Shown one piece after another: positions 1 through 7,187 of a stretch of 19,021 nt of DNA (within the stretch, counting starts at the first letter, position 1; every line of letters starts with the position of its first letter). Below the pieces are notes generated by a model. The model saw nothing but the letters and a program-made list of their open reading frames with translations. It was not told the origin of the DNA and did not search any database. The translations under genes were made by a program, and so were the position numbers. Source of the DNA: Clostridiales bacterium (GTDB lineage Bacteria; Bacillota; Clostridia; Oscillospirales; Acutalibacteraceae); contig JAAVHU010000035.1 in NCBI GenBank assembly GCA_014799585.1, forward strand, positions 1 to 19,021. The letters are read 5' to 3'.

Positions 1-1
1 A

Positions 2-91
2 CTCAATCATAATGCAGTTGTTTTATCATCATATAAAAACGGCAAAAAGATAGCCGAAGGCAAACCTGCTGAAAAGCAAGTGCTTATATAA
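2..91 (+). CDS. C-terminal end of a CDS cut by the window edge
   Basis: An open frame enters from the left edge and runs 29 codons to TAA. The visible tail is hydrophilic and lysine-rich (it contains SSYKNGKKIAEGK and ends KQVLI). Two bases after the stop a perfect palindrome followed by T residues forms an intrinsic terminator, which is what one expects after a real plus-strand gene. The fragment is too short to assign to a family; the NGK-turn followed by a beta-strand pattern is the kind seen at the end of extracellular repeat proteins, but that is only a guess. Confidence 0.45.
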   Translation, partial: LNHNAVVLSSYKNGKKIAEGKPAEKQVLI

Positions 92-92
92 A

Positions 93-125
93 AACAAAAA
101 GGTATCCGTACGGATACCTTTTTTA
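93..125 (+). terminator. Intrinsic terminator, palindromic and probably bidirectional
   Basis: A perfect inverted repeat with arms AAAAAGGTATCCG and CGGATACCTTTTT around TA is flanked by A residues on the left and T residues on the right. It follows the plus-strand stop at 91. It can also act in reverse, where it would sit just after the tRNA-Pro-like fragment at 130-147, in the position that the functional tRNA terminator has relative to the intact tRNA. Confidence 0.8.
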
Positions 126-129
126 TATA

Positions 130-147
130 GTCGAGGTGACAAGATTC
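130..147 (-). repeat. 18-bp duplicate of the tRNA-Pro 3' end
   Basis: The 18 bases here are identical to 289-306, which are the T-arm 3' strand and acceptor 3' strand of the tRNA-Pro gene plus part of its CCA. No anticodon arm or D-arm follows, so this is not a second tRNA. Such 3'-end duplicates are typical of attachment sites made by tyrosine-recombinase elements that integrate in tRNA genes, but a decayed tandem tRNA copy would look the same. Confidence 0.7.
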
Positions 148-161
148 TCCTCTCAACTATC

Positions 162-182
162 GAAAGGTACACTGTACCTTTC
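162..182. repeat. Perfect inverted repeat, 9-bp arms
   Basis: GAAAGGTAC and GTACCTTTC are separated by three bases. The repeat lies between the duplicated tRNA 3' end and the intact tRNA, in DNA without coding potential. It has no T-tract, so it is not an obvious terminator. It could be a recombinase binding site or chance. Confidence 0.5.
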
Positions 183-248
183 TCCTAAATTTTCCAAGCA
201 TCAAACTGCACGAAAAATTTAGAGTTTCGTTTCTCATCTTGTTATTAT

Positions 249-286
249 AAAAAAACAAAGCATCCAAAAATGGATACTTTGTTTTT
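249..286 (-). terminator. Intrinsic terminator of tRNA-Pro
   Basis: On the minus strand, directly after the encoded CCA, a 12-bp stem (ACAAAG-TATCCA pairing with TGGATGCTTTGT, with one U-G pair) is followed by seven T residues. The wobble pair works only in the minus-strand RNA (in the other direction it would be A-C), so this terminator belongs to the tRNA. Confidence 0.85.
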
Positions 287-363
287 TGGTCGAGGTGACA
301 AGATTCGAACTTGCGACCCCCACGTCCCGAACGTGGTGCTCTACCAAACTGAGCCACACCTCG
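287..363 (-). tRNA. tRNA-Pro (anticodon CGG), CCA encoded
   Basis: On the minus strand the gene folds into a full cloverleaf. The acceptor stem is CGAGGTG with CACCTCG, the D stem GCTC with GAGC, the anticodon stem CCACG with CGTGG around the loop TTCGGGA, and the T stem GCAAG with CTTGT around TTCGAAT. The discriminator is A, followed by CCA in the DNA. Loop position 34-36 is CGG, which reads the proline codon CCG. A terminator follows immediately, so it is transcribed alone. Confidence 0.96.
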
Positions 364-469
364 ATAACTTTAGCAGAAATATTATTACATATTTTTTGCA
401 ATTTTGCAATAGTTATTTTTATTTTATTAAACAAAATAATTTTGCCAATACTAATTAAGAGGTGATACT
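364..469. other. AT-rich divergent intergenic region
   Basis: This stretch separates the minus-strand tRNA-Pro from the plus-strand small CDS and must hold both promoters. On the minus strand TTGCAA is followed after 17 bases by AATAAT, a weak sigma-A-like pair that suits the tRNA. No clear consensus pair was found on the plus strand. A tandem TTTTGCAATTTTGCAAT motif is visible around 397-413. Confidence 0.35.
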
Positions 470-658
470 ATGAGCCAAAATGATTTACCGCTTAGTTTCG
501 GCAATGCTCTTACAAAGAATGAAAACGCAAAAAAACAGTTTGAAATGCTTTCTGATCATCAAAAACAGGCTGTTATAAACAAAACAAGAAAAATTAATTC
601 AAGCTATGAAATGGACTGCTTTATTGATTATTTTTCAAATGGCTCGCTTAATATATAA
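470..658 (+). CDS. Small conserved hypothetical protein (62 aa)
   Basis: A 62-residue ORF with a good ribosome binding site (AGAGGTG) seven bases or so before ATG, closed by a strong intrinsic terminator right after its stop. The protein has no signal peptide or membrane segment. Its layout, a short GFGNAL-like start, then LSDHQKQAVINKTRKI, then an EMDCFIDYF motif, resembles short uncharacterised Firmicutes proteins with an 'LS..EKQ.VI..(A/T)..I.S..EM..(Y/F)(V/I)' pattern. I recall that pattern from family knowledge and could not check it. It forms a monocistronic unit between tRNA-Pro and the convergent lysozyme gene. Function unknown. Confidence 0.75.
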   Translation: MSQNDLPLSFGNALTKNENAKKQFEMLSDHQKQAVINKTRKINSSYEMDCFIDYFSNGSLNI

Positions 659-685
659 GGCACAGGAAATCCTGTGCCTTTTTTT
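657..685 (+). terminator. Intrinsic terminator after the small CDS
   Basis: AAGGCACAGGA and TCCTGTGCCTT form an 11-bp stem with a two-base loop, followed by a run of seven T. It starts at the stop codon of the small CDS. The GH25 lysozyme gene ends convergently at 690; on that strand the T-tract is poor, so the main direction is plus. Confidence 0.9.
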
Positions 686-689
686 GAAC

Positions 690-1751
690 TTATTTTATGC
701 CGCCGTGATAATCCACAAAACCGCATTTTTGAATATTCGTACCCTCAATATAATATCGAACAAGATACATATCGTCTATCTTGCCAAGGCAGTCTGCAGT
801 ACTATACGGAAAAATACTGCCAACAGACAATCGCTTTGCCGTATCTGCATACACCACTTCCGGTGTATATCCATTTTTCCACAGCCTTTTTTCAACAGGA
901 GCATCTTTTACGCCGCCTTTGTATTTAACAAAGCCTGCTTTATGCTTTTTCGTGCCATCCAAATCATAAACAACAATAAGTGCATCGCCGACTTTACCAT
1001 AGCATAACCCACTTGAATACGCAAAAATTGTGCCTACTTTTTCTTTCAAATCACTTCTTTTATACACAATTTCTTTTGTATAGCCATTCTGCCATTTAAC
1101 AGGCTTTGGGAATTTATCATCAATCGGTTTTTCAGGCTCTTCACCGCCTGAGCTTACCTCTTTGAAAAGATTGCGGTACATATAATCTGTATCCACATTT
1201 CCGCTGATACCATCTACCCTGCCGACAGAGGAATTCTGCCACATATCATATTCGCCCTTATACTTATCTGTTCCGCTTGTATAATCGGCTATCCAGCTTG
1301 TATAACGCTTTTTAAGATCTTTATCAAGATAATGATCATACCAGTTTCTGTTTGCATAAACACCTGCCCAATAGCCGTGCTTTTCAATAACAGAATTGAA
1401 GGCTCTTACGATTGCAGAAAGCTTTGCTCTGCCAAGATTTGCAATACTCTTATCTTCCATATCGCAGTAAACAGGCAAATTAAGCGTTTTTCCCTTAAGC
1501 CTTTCAACTGCCCATTCAGCACCCTCACGAGCCGTTTTTTCACTGTTTGAATAGATATAAACATACACACCGATTTTAACGCCTGCTCTTCTTGCGGAAC
1601 GATAATATTCCTCAAATTTTTCATCAAGCGTACTGTTGTTTTTATTACCAACCCAGCCCAACCGCAGGATTGCAAAATCAACATTTTTTGAAAGCCTATC
1701 CCAATCAATTGAACCGTTAAATTCGGATAAATCAACTCCGAAATAAGACAT
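690..1751 (-). CDS. GH25 lysozyme (muramidase) with two C-terminal repeats
   Basis: A 353-residue protein. Residues about 1-197 are a glycoside hydrolase family 25 domain, which cleaves the MurNAc-GlcNAc bond of peptidoglycan. Visible catalytic-site residues are D7 in GVDLSEFNG, D97 and E99 in LPVYCDMED (the DxE pair), and D187 in NVDTDYMY. A short proline/glutamate linker (about 201-217) leads to two homologous repeats of about 65 residues (218-282 and 289-353), each with W.NGYT.E.VY, a GxIF.Y segment and a final GF(V)x(Y)xGG(V/I)K; these are probably cell-wall-binding SH3-like units. The start was moved to ATG at 1751 because AAGGTGGT lies nine bases upstream; a longer frame to 1787 has no such site. 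There is no signal peptide, as in phage endolysins, so it may need a holin, lysis or a non-classical route. No other phage genes are seen. Confidence 0.9.
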   Translation of the reverse strand: MSYFGVDLSEFNGSIDWDRLSKNVDFAILRLGWVGNKNNSTLDEKFEEYYRSARRAGVKIGVYVYIYSNSEKTAREGAEWAVERLKGKTLNLPVYCDMEDKSIANLGRAKLSAIVRAFNSVIEKHGYWAGVYANRNWYDHYLDKDLKKRYTSWIADYTSGTDKYKGEYDMWQNSSVGRVDGISGNVDTDYMYRNLFKEVSSGGEEPEKPIDDKFPKPVKWQNGYTKEIVYKRSDLKEKVGTIFAYSSGLCYGKVGDALIVVYDLDGTKKHKAGFVKYKGGVKDAPVEKRLWKNGYTPEVVYADTAKRLSVGSIFPYSTADCLGKIDDMYLVRYYIEGTNIQKCGFVDYHGGIK

Positions 1752-1838
1752 AATCTGCACCACCTTAAAACTAATAATGCCAAACAATCAATATTTACGC
1801 CCTATTTCAGAATATGAAAATATTTAATTTTTTGATAC

Positions 1839-2519
1839 TTAGAATAAATCAATAATAGATTTTAAATCTTCAAAACAATAATCTGCATTTTCGTTAAATC
1901 CTTTATGTACAAGTATCGTTGTAAATCCCGCATGATTACCACCGATAATATCTGCATTAACACTATCACCAACCATATAGTATTCATCCGCATTTGGATA
2001 TAAATTTTTAGCAATTTCAAAAATTTCTTTTCTTGGCTTATCATATCCCTCAACAGCTGAAATCACGTAATCATCAAAGAAATCATAAATATCAAGTGCT
2101 TTTAGAATATCACATAAATCGGGATAATTATTTGATAAAATGACATTTTTTACACCCATATCTTTAAGTTTTTCAAGTGTATTGCAAGTATCTGAATAAA
2201 GCAGATAATTTTCTTTTCGTTTGATAAAATCTCTTATCTTGGCTGTTGCCTGTTCAGCTATATTTTGGGAAACATCAAGACTTATATAGCAATTATAAAA
2301 ATAGTCATTCATATACTGCCACCATTTTTCATTTGTAAAAGCAGTATAATCTTTTTCAGGTGTATGCCAAGTAAATCCTGTTGCCATACAGGTTCTTATT
2401 TCATTGAATGTAACAGTTGTGTTACTGCAAACAGATTTCAATGCATTATAAACACTGTTGCTCCACAATGAATTTGAATATACGAGCGTTCCGTCAAAAT
2501 CCCAAAATATAACTTCCAT
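1839..2519 (-). CDS. HAD-superfamily hydrolase (subfamily IA phosphatase)
   Basis: A 226-residue protein with all four HAD motifs: D7 and D9 in DFDGTL (nucleophile and acid/base), S129 in VILSNN, K161 in YDKPRKEIF, and D185/D190 in MVGDSVNADIIGG. A helical cap lies at about 15-100, so the substrate is likely a small phosphorylated metabolite. The start chosen is ATG at 2519, with GGAG six to seven bases upstream; the frame extends to 2543 but without a site. The upstream EamA gene ends only 10 bases away, so this is the last gene of the five-gene operon beginning at 6263. The exact substrate cannot be inferred. Confidence 0.88.
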   Translation of the reverse strand: MEVIFWDFDGTLVYSNSLWSNSVYNALKSVCSNTTVTFNEIRTCMATGFTWHTPEKDYTAFTNEKWWQYMNDYFYNCYISLDVSQNIAEQATAKIRDFIKRKENYLLYSDTCNTLEKLKDMGVKNVILSNNYPDLCDILKALDIYDFFDDYVISAVEGYDKPRKEIFEIAKNLYPNADEYYMVGDSVNADIIGGNHAGFTTILVHKGFNENADYCFEDLKSIIDLF

Positions 2520-2529
2520 ATTTATTCTC

Positions 2530-3468
2530 CTATGACTTGTCAAATTTTATATTCACAACAACAATGCCGACACAAACAAGAAGCAGTGCCAAAAGATTTT
2601 TTAAGCTGAAAGCTTCTGCCGTTTCGCCAAGGAAAATTGCAGAAAGGATAACGCCGAAAACAGGGTTCATAAGCCCGATTACAGATATTTTTGAAACAGG
2701 ATTATGCTTTAAAAGAATACCCCAAATTGTATAAGCCGCTGCCGAAATAAAGGCAAGATACAAAATCATCAAAACACCTTTTACCCCGCCAACCTGTGTT
2801 ATTCTTCCGCCTGCTGCAAAGCCGAACAACATCATAAAAGCTCCGCCGAAAAGGAACTGCCAGCCCGATAGCATAACCGTACCTGACTTATCGGAAAACT
2901 TTTTAATCAAAACACTTGAAACAGAATAGGCAAGCGAAGAAAGAATCATAAAGCCCTCACCATTAAAGGCAAAGCCACCGCCGAAGCCATCTGCCGAAAG
3001 GTTGATAACAACAATGCCAACAAAACCCACAACAGCACCGATTGCTTTTTGAGCCGTTAACTTTTCAATTCTAAAAACAAGAGTTGAAACAAGAATAGAA
3101 AAGAACACATTAACGGCAATCAAAATGCTGGATTTAACCCCGCTTGTATGCGCAAGCCCGATATAAAACAAGGTGTATTGCAGTATCGTTTGAAAGAGTG
3201 ACAAAAGAGCCACTTTGCCGAATTCTGTTTTTCCCTTTGGATAAAGCACCCGTTTCTGCATCAGAGAGCCAACAAGGATAACCATTGCACCTGCAAGAAA
3301 AAATCTTATGCCCGCAAAAAGAATTTGAGAATAGCTATCCTCCGCCCCTATATCAAACAGTTTATAGCCAACCTTTATGGACGGAAAGGCGGAACCCCAA
3401 AGAAAGCAGCAAAAGAGCGCAAACGGAATACAAATATATAATTTTGAAAGTTTTGATTTATTTTCCAT
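2530..3468 (-). CDS. EamA-family (DMT) transporter
   Basis: A 312-residue integral membrane protein with about ten hydrophobic helices in two EamA repeats (roughly residues 12-157 and 171-307), the layout of drug/metabolite transporter permeases. FLWGSAFPSIKVG at the first helix and ALLLVCVGIVVVNI at the last are typical of the family. The EamA/RhaT superfamily exports or imports small solutes such as amino acids, sugars and nucleosides. Its ATG overlaps the TAA of the alcohol dehydrogenase gene by one base (TAATG), which suggests translational coupling; it probably moves the pathway's substrate or product. Confidence 0.92.
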   Translation of the reverse strand: MENKSKLSKLYICIPFALFCCFLWGSAFPSIKVGYKLFDIGAEDSYSQILFAGIRFFLAGAMVILVGSLMQKRVLYPKGKTEFGKVALLSLFQTILQYTLFYIGLAHTSGVKSSILIAVNVFFSILVSTLVFRIEKLTAQKAIGAVVGFVGIVVINLSADGFGGGFAFNGEGFMILSSLAYSVSSVLIKKFSDKSGTVMLSGWQFLFGGAFMMLFGFAAGGRITQVGGVKGVLMILYLAFISAAAYTIWGILLKHNPVSKISVIGLMNPVFGVILSAIFLGETAEAFSLKNLLALLLVCVGIVVVNIKFDKS

Positions 3469-4559
3469 TACTCTATTCTGAATACCCTTTTATAAATTTC
3501 TGTTACATCTTCGGAAGAAAGCGTGGTTGGATTATTAAGCAATCTATCAACATTAACGCTCTTCGCAAAAGAAAGCACGGCCTCTTTATCTGCATTTGGT
3601 GTATAAAGTTCAAATTCATCAATCAGATTTCTGAAAATGACCACACCGTCTTTTGCGTTTCTTCCTCCAAGCAAAACGCCGATTTCATCAAGAGTATGAA
3701 GCACAAAATCTCTTCCTCTTGAATCATTAACCTTTTCATTATGCGCATTCATATAATCCCAGATTTCCGCAAGGTTTACGGAAACGGAATGACCGTGCGC
3801 TGTACCGCAGTTTATCGTTATGTTATAGCACATTGCGTGAGCAGAGGTGGTTGCGGTTATATTGATAGCCTTTCCCGCATAGTAAGATGCCATAAGCATA
3901 CCCCTGTTTGCAGAAGTTTCATTCGCAATATAGCCTTCTTTATTTTCAACAAAAAGGCGGATTGCTTTTTCTGCATACTCTCTGCTTTCAGCATTGCTTT
4001 TAACATTCCAATAGCTTTCTATTGCGTGGCAAAGCGCATCCATACAGGTGCATCTGCGCTGATAAGGCGGAACCGTTTTTAAAAACTCTTCATCAAGAAT
4101 AACAAAATCAGGCAGAAAATCATCGTGTGTAATGGAATGCTTTTCATTTTCATTTACATAAAAAATGGAATATCTTGTTGCCTCTGAGCCTGTGCCTGAG
4201 GTTGTTGGAATTGCAAGAAATTTAATATTATTCGCTTTCATAGGCACTGTTAAAGCTGTTTTAACATCATTTGTTACAAGCAGCTTTATCATTTTTGCAG
4301 AATCAAGCGGAGAGCCGCCGCCTGCTCCAATCATAAAATCGCAGTTATTCTTTTTAAAAAGTTCAGCAGCAGAAACCATATCCTCAAATCTTGGATTCGG
4401 TCTTATTTTATCCCACACTGTTAAATCATATTTTTCCTTAAGATACTGATATGCTTTTGTGGTTTTGAAGCTGCTGCCACAACAAAGAAAAGGCTTCTTG
4501 AAACAAGAAACCTTTTCCAAAGCATTCAGATTATCTAATATCAAGCCCTTAGTCTGCAT
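3468..4559 (-). CDS. Iron-containing (group III) alcohol dehydrogenase
   Basis: A NAD(P)-dependent metal alcohol dehydrogenase of 363 residues when started at ATG 4559. GGGSPLDSAK at 80-89 is the nucleotide-binding signature. D174, H178, H241 and H255 fit the Fe2+ ligands; their spacing (4, 63, 14) equals that of E. coli FucO (D196, H200, H263, H277, from memory). PTTSGTGSEAT (119-128) and CMDALCHAIESYW are family signatures. Three in-frame ATGs (4586, 4574, 4559) overlap the end of iolB; 4559 was chosen because the fold starts there, but no candidate has a strong ribosome binding site. It lies between IolB-like and EamA genes. The likely role is reduction of an aldehyde/ketone, or oxidation of an alcohol, in the same pathway. 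Substrate unknown. Confidence 0.9.
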   Translation of the reverse strand: MQTKGLILDNLNALEKVSCFKKPFLCCGSSFKTTKAYQYLKEKYDLTVWDKIRPNPRFEDMVSAAELFKKNNCDFMIGAGGGSPLDSAKMIKLLVTNDVKTALTVPMKANNIKFLAIPTTSGTGSEATRYSIFYVNENEKHSITHDDFLPDFVILDEEFLKTVPPYQRRCTCMDALCHAIESYWNVKSNAESREYAEKAIRLFVENKEGYIANETSANRGMLMASYYAGKAINITATTSAHAMCYNITINCGTAHGHSVSVNLAEIWDYMNAHNEKVNDSRGRDFVLHTLDEIGVLLGGRNAKDGVVIFRNLIDEFELYTPNADKEAVLSFAKSVNVDRLLNNPTTLSSEDVTEIYKRVFRIE

Positions 4560-5322
4560 TTGCAAGCCACTCATATTCAGGAACATAAATTCTTGTTTTA
4601 TCCCAAGGATCGCCGTCTAAATGGCGGATAAGCCAAACATAATACATTTCATAGCCCGGTGCTGTAACCTGCTGATGCGCATTCCCGCCTCTTATACAAA
4701 GGCAGGAGCCATTTTCTGTTTTATATGGTGTATCTCCCTCAAAACCTGCACCAAAGCCCTCAGGATGATCAAACTGATAATAATAAAGCTCAGGCTGAGG
4801 ATGATGATGAGGCGGATAAGAAGACCATCTGCCCGGCTGATTAAATACTTCGCCCATAACCATATTTGAATATGGAGCATTATCCAAATCAAACATTGTT
4901 GAAACAATTCTATGACCTGTTCCGTTCCACTGACCTTTTCCGAATTCCTGATAAAGGCAGTTTTCAGGATTATAGAAAACAGGATCCCAAGTTTTATCAT
5001 TATCTGTTTTCTGAACAAGCACTTCTGATTCTTCAAGTGCAGTTATAACAGCCTTAACCTCTTTTGGAAAATGAACTGCATATGGCTTTTTCTCAAAAGG
5101 ATTTGCACGCTGGCAATCCTCATCAATACTATCAGCAACCTTAAAATTAACCTTGCCTGAAAGAAGAAGCACTGCACATTCATTATCCTTTTCAAGAATT
5201 TCAAGAGCTTCGCCCTTTTTAAGTTTTTTAACATAGATATCCATAAGCATATCTGCATTAACACCATTCATTTCGCAAAGAACTTTTTTGCCGTTTTCAT
5301 CATATTCCGGTTTAAACAACAT
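4549..5322 (-). CDS. iolB: IolB/KduI-family sugar-acid isomerase (5-deoxy-glucuronate isomerase-like)
   Basis: A 257-residue double-cupin protein of the KduI/IolB family. IolB converts 5-deoxy-D-glucuronate to 2-deoxy-5-keto-D-gluconate in myo-inositol catabolism. The segment RWSSYPPHHHPQPELYYYQF carries H172, H174 and E178, and GGNAHQQ carries H216; together they match the HxH...E...H metal site of the family. ATG 5322 is the start: GGAG lies ten bases upstream, while the TTG at 5331 sits too close to it. The alpha/beta hydrolase stop is five bases upstream. No iolA, C, D, E or G lies in the window, so the physiological substrate may differ; the symbol is by family likeness only. Confidence 0.85.
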   Translation of the reverse strand: MLFKPEYDENGKKVLCEMNGVNADMLMDIYVKKLKKGEALEILEKDNECAVLLLSGKVNFKVADSIDEDCQRANPFEKKPYAVHFPKEVKAVITALEESEVLVQKTDNDKTWDPVFYNPENCLYQEFGKGQWNGTGHRIVSTMFDLDNAPYSNMVMGEVFNQPGRWSSYPPHHHPQPELYYYQFDHPEGFGAGFEGDTPYKTENGSCLCIRGGNAHQQVTAPGYEMYYVWLIRHLDGDPWDKTRIYVPEYEWLANAD

Positions 5323-5327
5323 CTTTA

Positions 5328-6263
5328 TCAATCTCCTAAAACATTATTTTCAACAAATCTGAGAATATCTGCATATACCTCGTCTTTATTTATTTCATTT
5401 AAAATTTCGTGTCTGCCGCCCTCATAAAGTTTAAGCTGAGCCTTTGAATGACCGCTTTCAACAAGCTTTGAATGAACTTCTTTGAGTCCCTCTCCAAAAT
5501 TACCAACAGGATCCATATCTCCGCTGATAACAAGAATTGGTATATCCTTTGGAACTTTAGAATACCATTCAACACTGTTTGCATTTATATTGAGCTTAAC
5601 CAAATCATTCATTCCCTGAACAGAGAATAAAAATCCGCAATACTCATCTGCTATATATTGATCAACAATTGCCGAATCACGAGTAAGCCAGTCAAACGGC
5701 GTTCTGCCCTCAAACTTTTTGTTATATGAGCCAAAGGTAAGTTTATCAATAAACTTGGATTTATGCTTTGCACCCTGAATTTTAGCAAGACCAGCAGACA
5801 AAATATCGCCTGCTGCGGCAGCAGGGTTTGAACCGCCCGTACCCATATATATAGCACCCGAAAAGCCTGCATCTGCATACCAAGCGGTAAAACACCTTGT
5901 AATAAAAGAGCCCATTGAATGCCCCATTGCAACAATCTTTTTATCAGGATAAGCCGCCTTTGCCCTGTCAAACGTTGTTTTTAAATCTTTAACAAGGAAC
6001 TTATAGCCGTTCTTTTCACCAAAATAACCCATTTCCTCAGCATTCTGATTGGATTTTCCGTGATTTGCCATATCGTGCATAAAAACAGCAATGCCGTTTG
6101 AAGTGAGAAATTCAATAAAATCATGGTATCTTTCCTGATGCTCAGCCATTCCGTGATGAAGCACGATAACTGCTTTAACATCATCATTATCCGGTGTATA
6201 TTCACAGCCGTGAATCGTGCATACACCTGTTGCCGATTTAAAATTATACGCTTTAACTTTCAT
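5328..6263 (-). CDS. Alpha/beta hydrolase, monoacylglycerol lipase-like
   Basis: A 311-residue cytosolic serine hydrolase of the Hydrolase_4 (serine aminopeptidase S33/lysophospholipase) type. The oxyanion motif HHGMAEH is at 36-42, the nucleophile elbow GHSMG puts S116 at the centre, the acid is D251 in ISGDMDPVG, and the base is H285 in EGGRHEI. An insert at about 140-215 is the lid region. There is no signal peptide. ATG 6263 follows AAGGGGTG closely. It is the first gene of the operon running to 1839 and so may release an ester-bound or acylated substrate for the enzymes encoded behind it; that is inference. Confidence 0.92.
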   Translation of the reverse strand: MKVKAYNFKSATGVCTIHGCEYTPDNDDVKAVIVLHHGMAEHQERYHDFIEFLTSNGIAVFMHDMANHGKSNQNAEEMGYFGEKNGYKFLVKDLKTTFDRAKAAYPDKKIVAMGHSMGSFITRCFTAWYADAGFSGAIYMGTGGSNPAAAAGDILSAGLAKIQGAKHKSKFIDKLTFGSYNKKFEGRTPFDWLTRDSAIVDQYIADEYCGFLFSVQGMNDLVKLNINANSVEWYSKVPKDIPILVISGDMDPVGNFGEGLKEVHSKLVESGHSKAQLKLYEGGRHEILNEINKDEVYADILRFVENNVLGD

Positions 6264-6317
6264 AAAAACACCCCTTAAATTTTTACACTTGTATAATTAT
6301 TATTTAACTTGATTGTA

Positions 6318-7187
6318 TCATATAACACCGCTGAAATCAAACGGCGGAATATATTTATCATCTGCCGAAGAAAGCTCCTGAATAAATATCTTTTCAAGGC
6401 CCTTTGACAAAGCATAATCAACAACCTTATCATATTCACGCTTTGTAATTGTTCGGTTTATCTCTTTATAATCTTCAAGATTTGTGCAAGGCACATATTG
6501 TGCCATAAGGCTTAAATAAGCATTTTCAAAATTATCCGAAACATAATCTATAATTTCAAGCGAAGAATTCGTATTTTGCGGCAGAATAAGATGGCGGATA
6601 ATCATGCCTTTTTTCATCATACCATCATCAAACATTGCATTTCCTGTTTGCCTGTACATCTCAGCAAGCGCCTTTTTAACCGTTTCGGGATAGTCAGATG
6701 CACTGCTGTATCTTAACGCTTTATCATTTCTGATATACTTAAAATCGGGCAGATAAATATCCACAAGGCCGTCAAGTATTTTAAGCGTTTCCACGCTTTC
6801 ATATCCGCTTGAATTATAAACAATCGGCACAGGACTTTTCCAGACTTTCAGCACATCAGCTATCATCGTTGCATAATGTGTTGGATTAACAAGATTGATA
6901 TTTTCAGCACCCTGCGATACAAGGTTTTCAAATATTCCTATCAGCCTTTCACGGCTTACTTCAACGCCTTTATTATCCCTGCTGATTTCATAATTCTGGC
7001 AATATACACATTTTAAATTGCATCCGCTGAAAAACACTGCTCCGCTGCCGTTTTTTCCGCTTATGCAAGGCTCTTCCCAAAAATGCAGAGCCGCCCTTGC
7101 AATTTCAAACTTTTCAGAGGTTCTGCAAAATCCGTTTGCATTTTCTCGTTCAACATTACATTTTCTTGGACAAATACTGCAAATCAT
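6318..7187 (-). CDS. Radical SAM protein, PflX/PflA-like (COG1313 type)
   Basis: A 289-residue radical S-adenosylmethionine enzyme. C56, C60 and C63 in FFSGCNLKCVYCQN bind the [4Fe-4S] cluster that cleaves SAM. An N-terminal cysteine group (C3, C6, C10, C21: CSICPRKCN...GFC) is characteristic of the PflX branch, which is annotated as a putative pyruvate formate-lyase activating enzyme but has no proven glycyl radical partner. No glycyl radical enzyme gene is in the window. Its ATG overlaps the rsmI stop by four bases (ATGA), so it is co-translated with trmN6 and rsmI. Confidence 0.9.
   Translation of the reverse strand: MICSICPRKCNVERENANGFCRTSEKFEIARAALHFWEEPCISGKNGSGAVFFSGCNLKCVYCQNYEISRDNKGVEVSRERLIGIFENLVSQGAENINLVNPTHYATMIADVLKVWKSPVPIVYNSSGYESVETLKILDGLVDIYLPDFKYIRNDKALRYSSASDYPETVKKALAEMYRQTGNAMFDDGMMKKGMIIRHLILPQNTNSSLEIIDYVSDNFENAYLSLMAQYVPCTNLEDYKEINRTITKREYDKVVDYALSKGLEKIFIQELSSADDKYIPPFDFSGVI

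Noticed and set aside
130..147. A second tRNA-Pro gene
   Set aside because: Only the 3' acceptor and T-stem strand match; no anticodon arm, D-arm or acceptor 5' strand is present downstream.
157..434. Two overlapping minus-strand ORFs across the tRNA
   Set aside because: They read through the tRNA-Pro gene and its terminator, lack ribosome binding sites and have no protein-like composition.
606..1007. Plus-strand ORFs opposite the lysozyme gene
   Set aside because: They overlap a strong terminator and lie antisense to a gene with clear GH25 motifs.
690..1751. Prophage lysis module
   Set aside because: No holin, tail, capsid or integrase gene lies beside the lysozyme, so a prophage call is not supported.
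4549..5322. Complete myo-inositol catabolic cluster
   Set aside because: Only an IolB-like gene is present; iolA, C, D, E and G are absent from the window.
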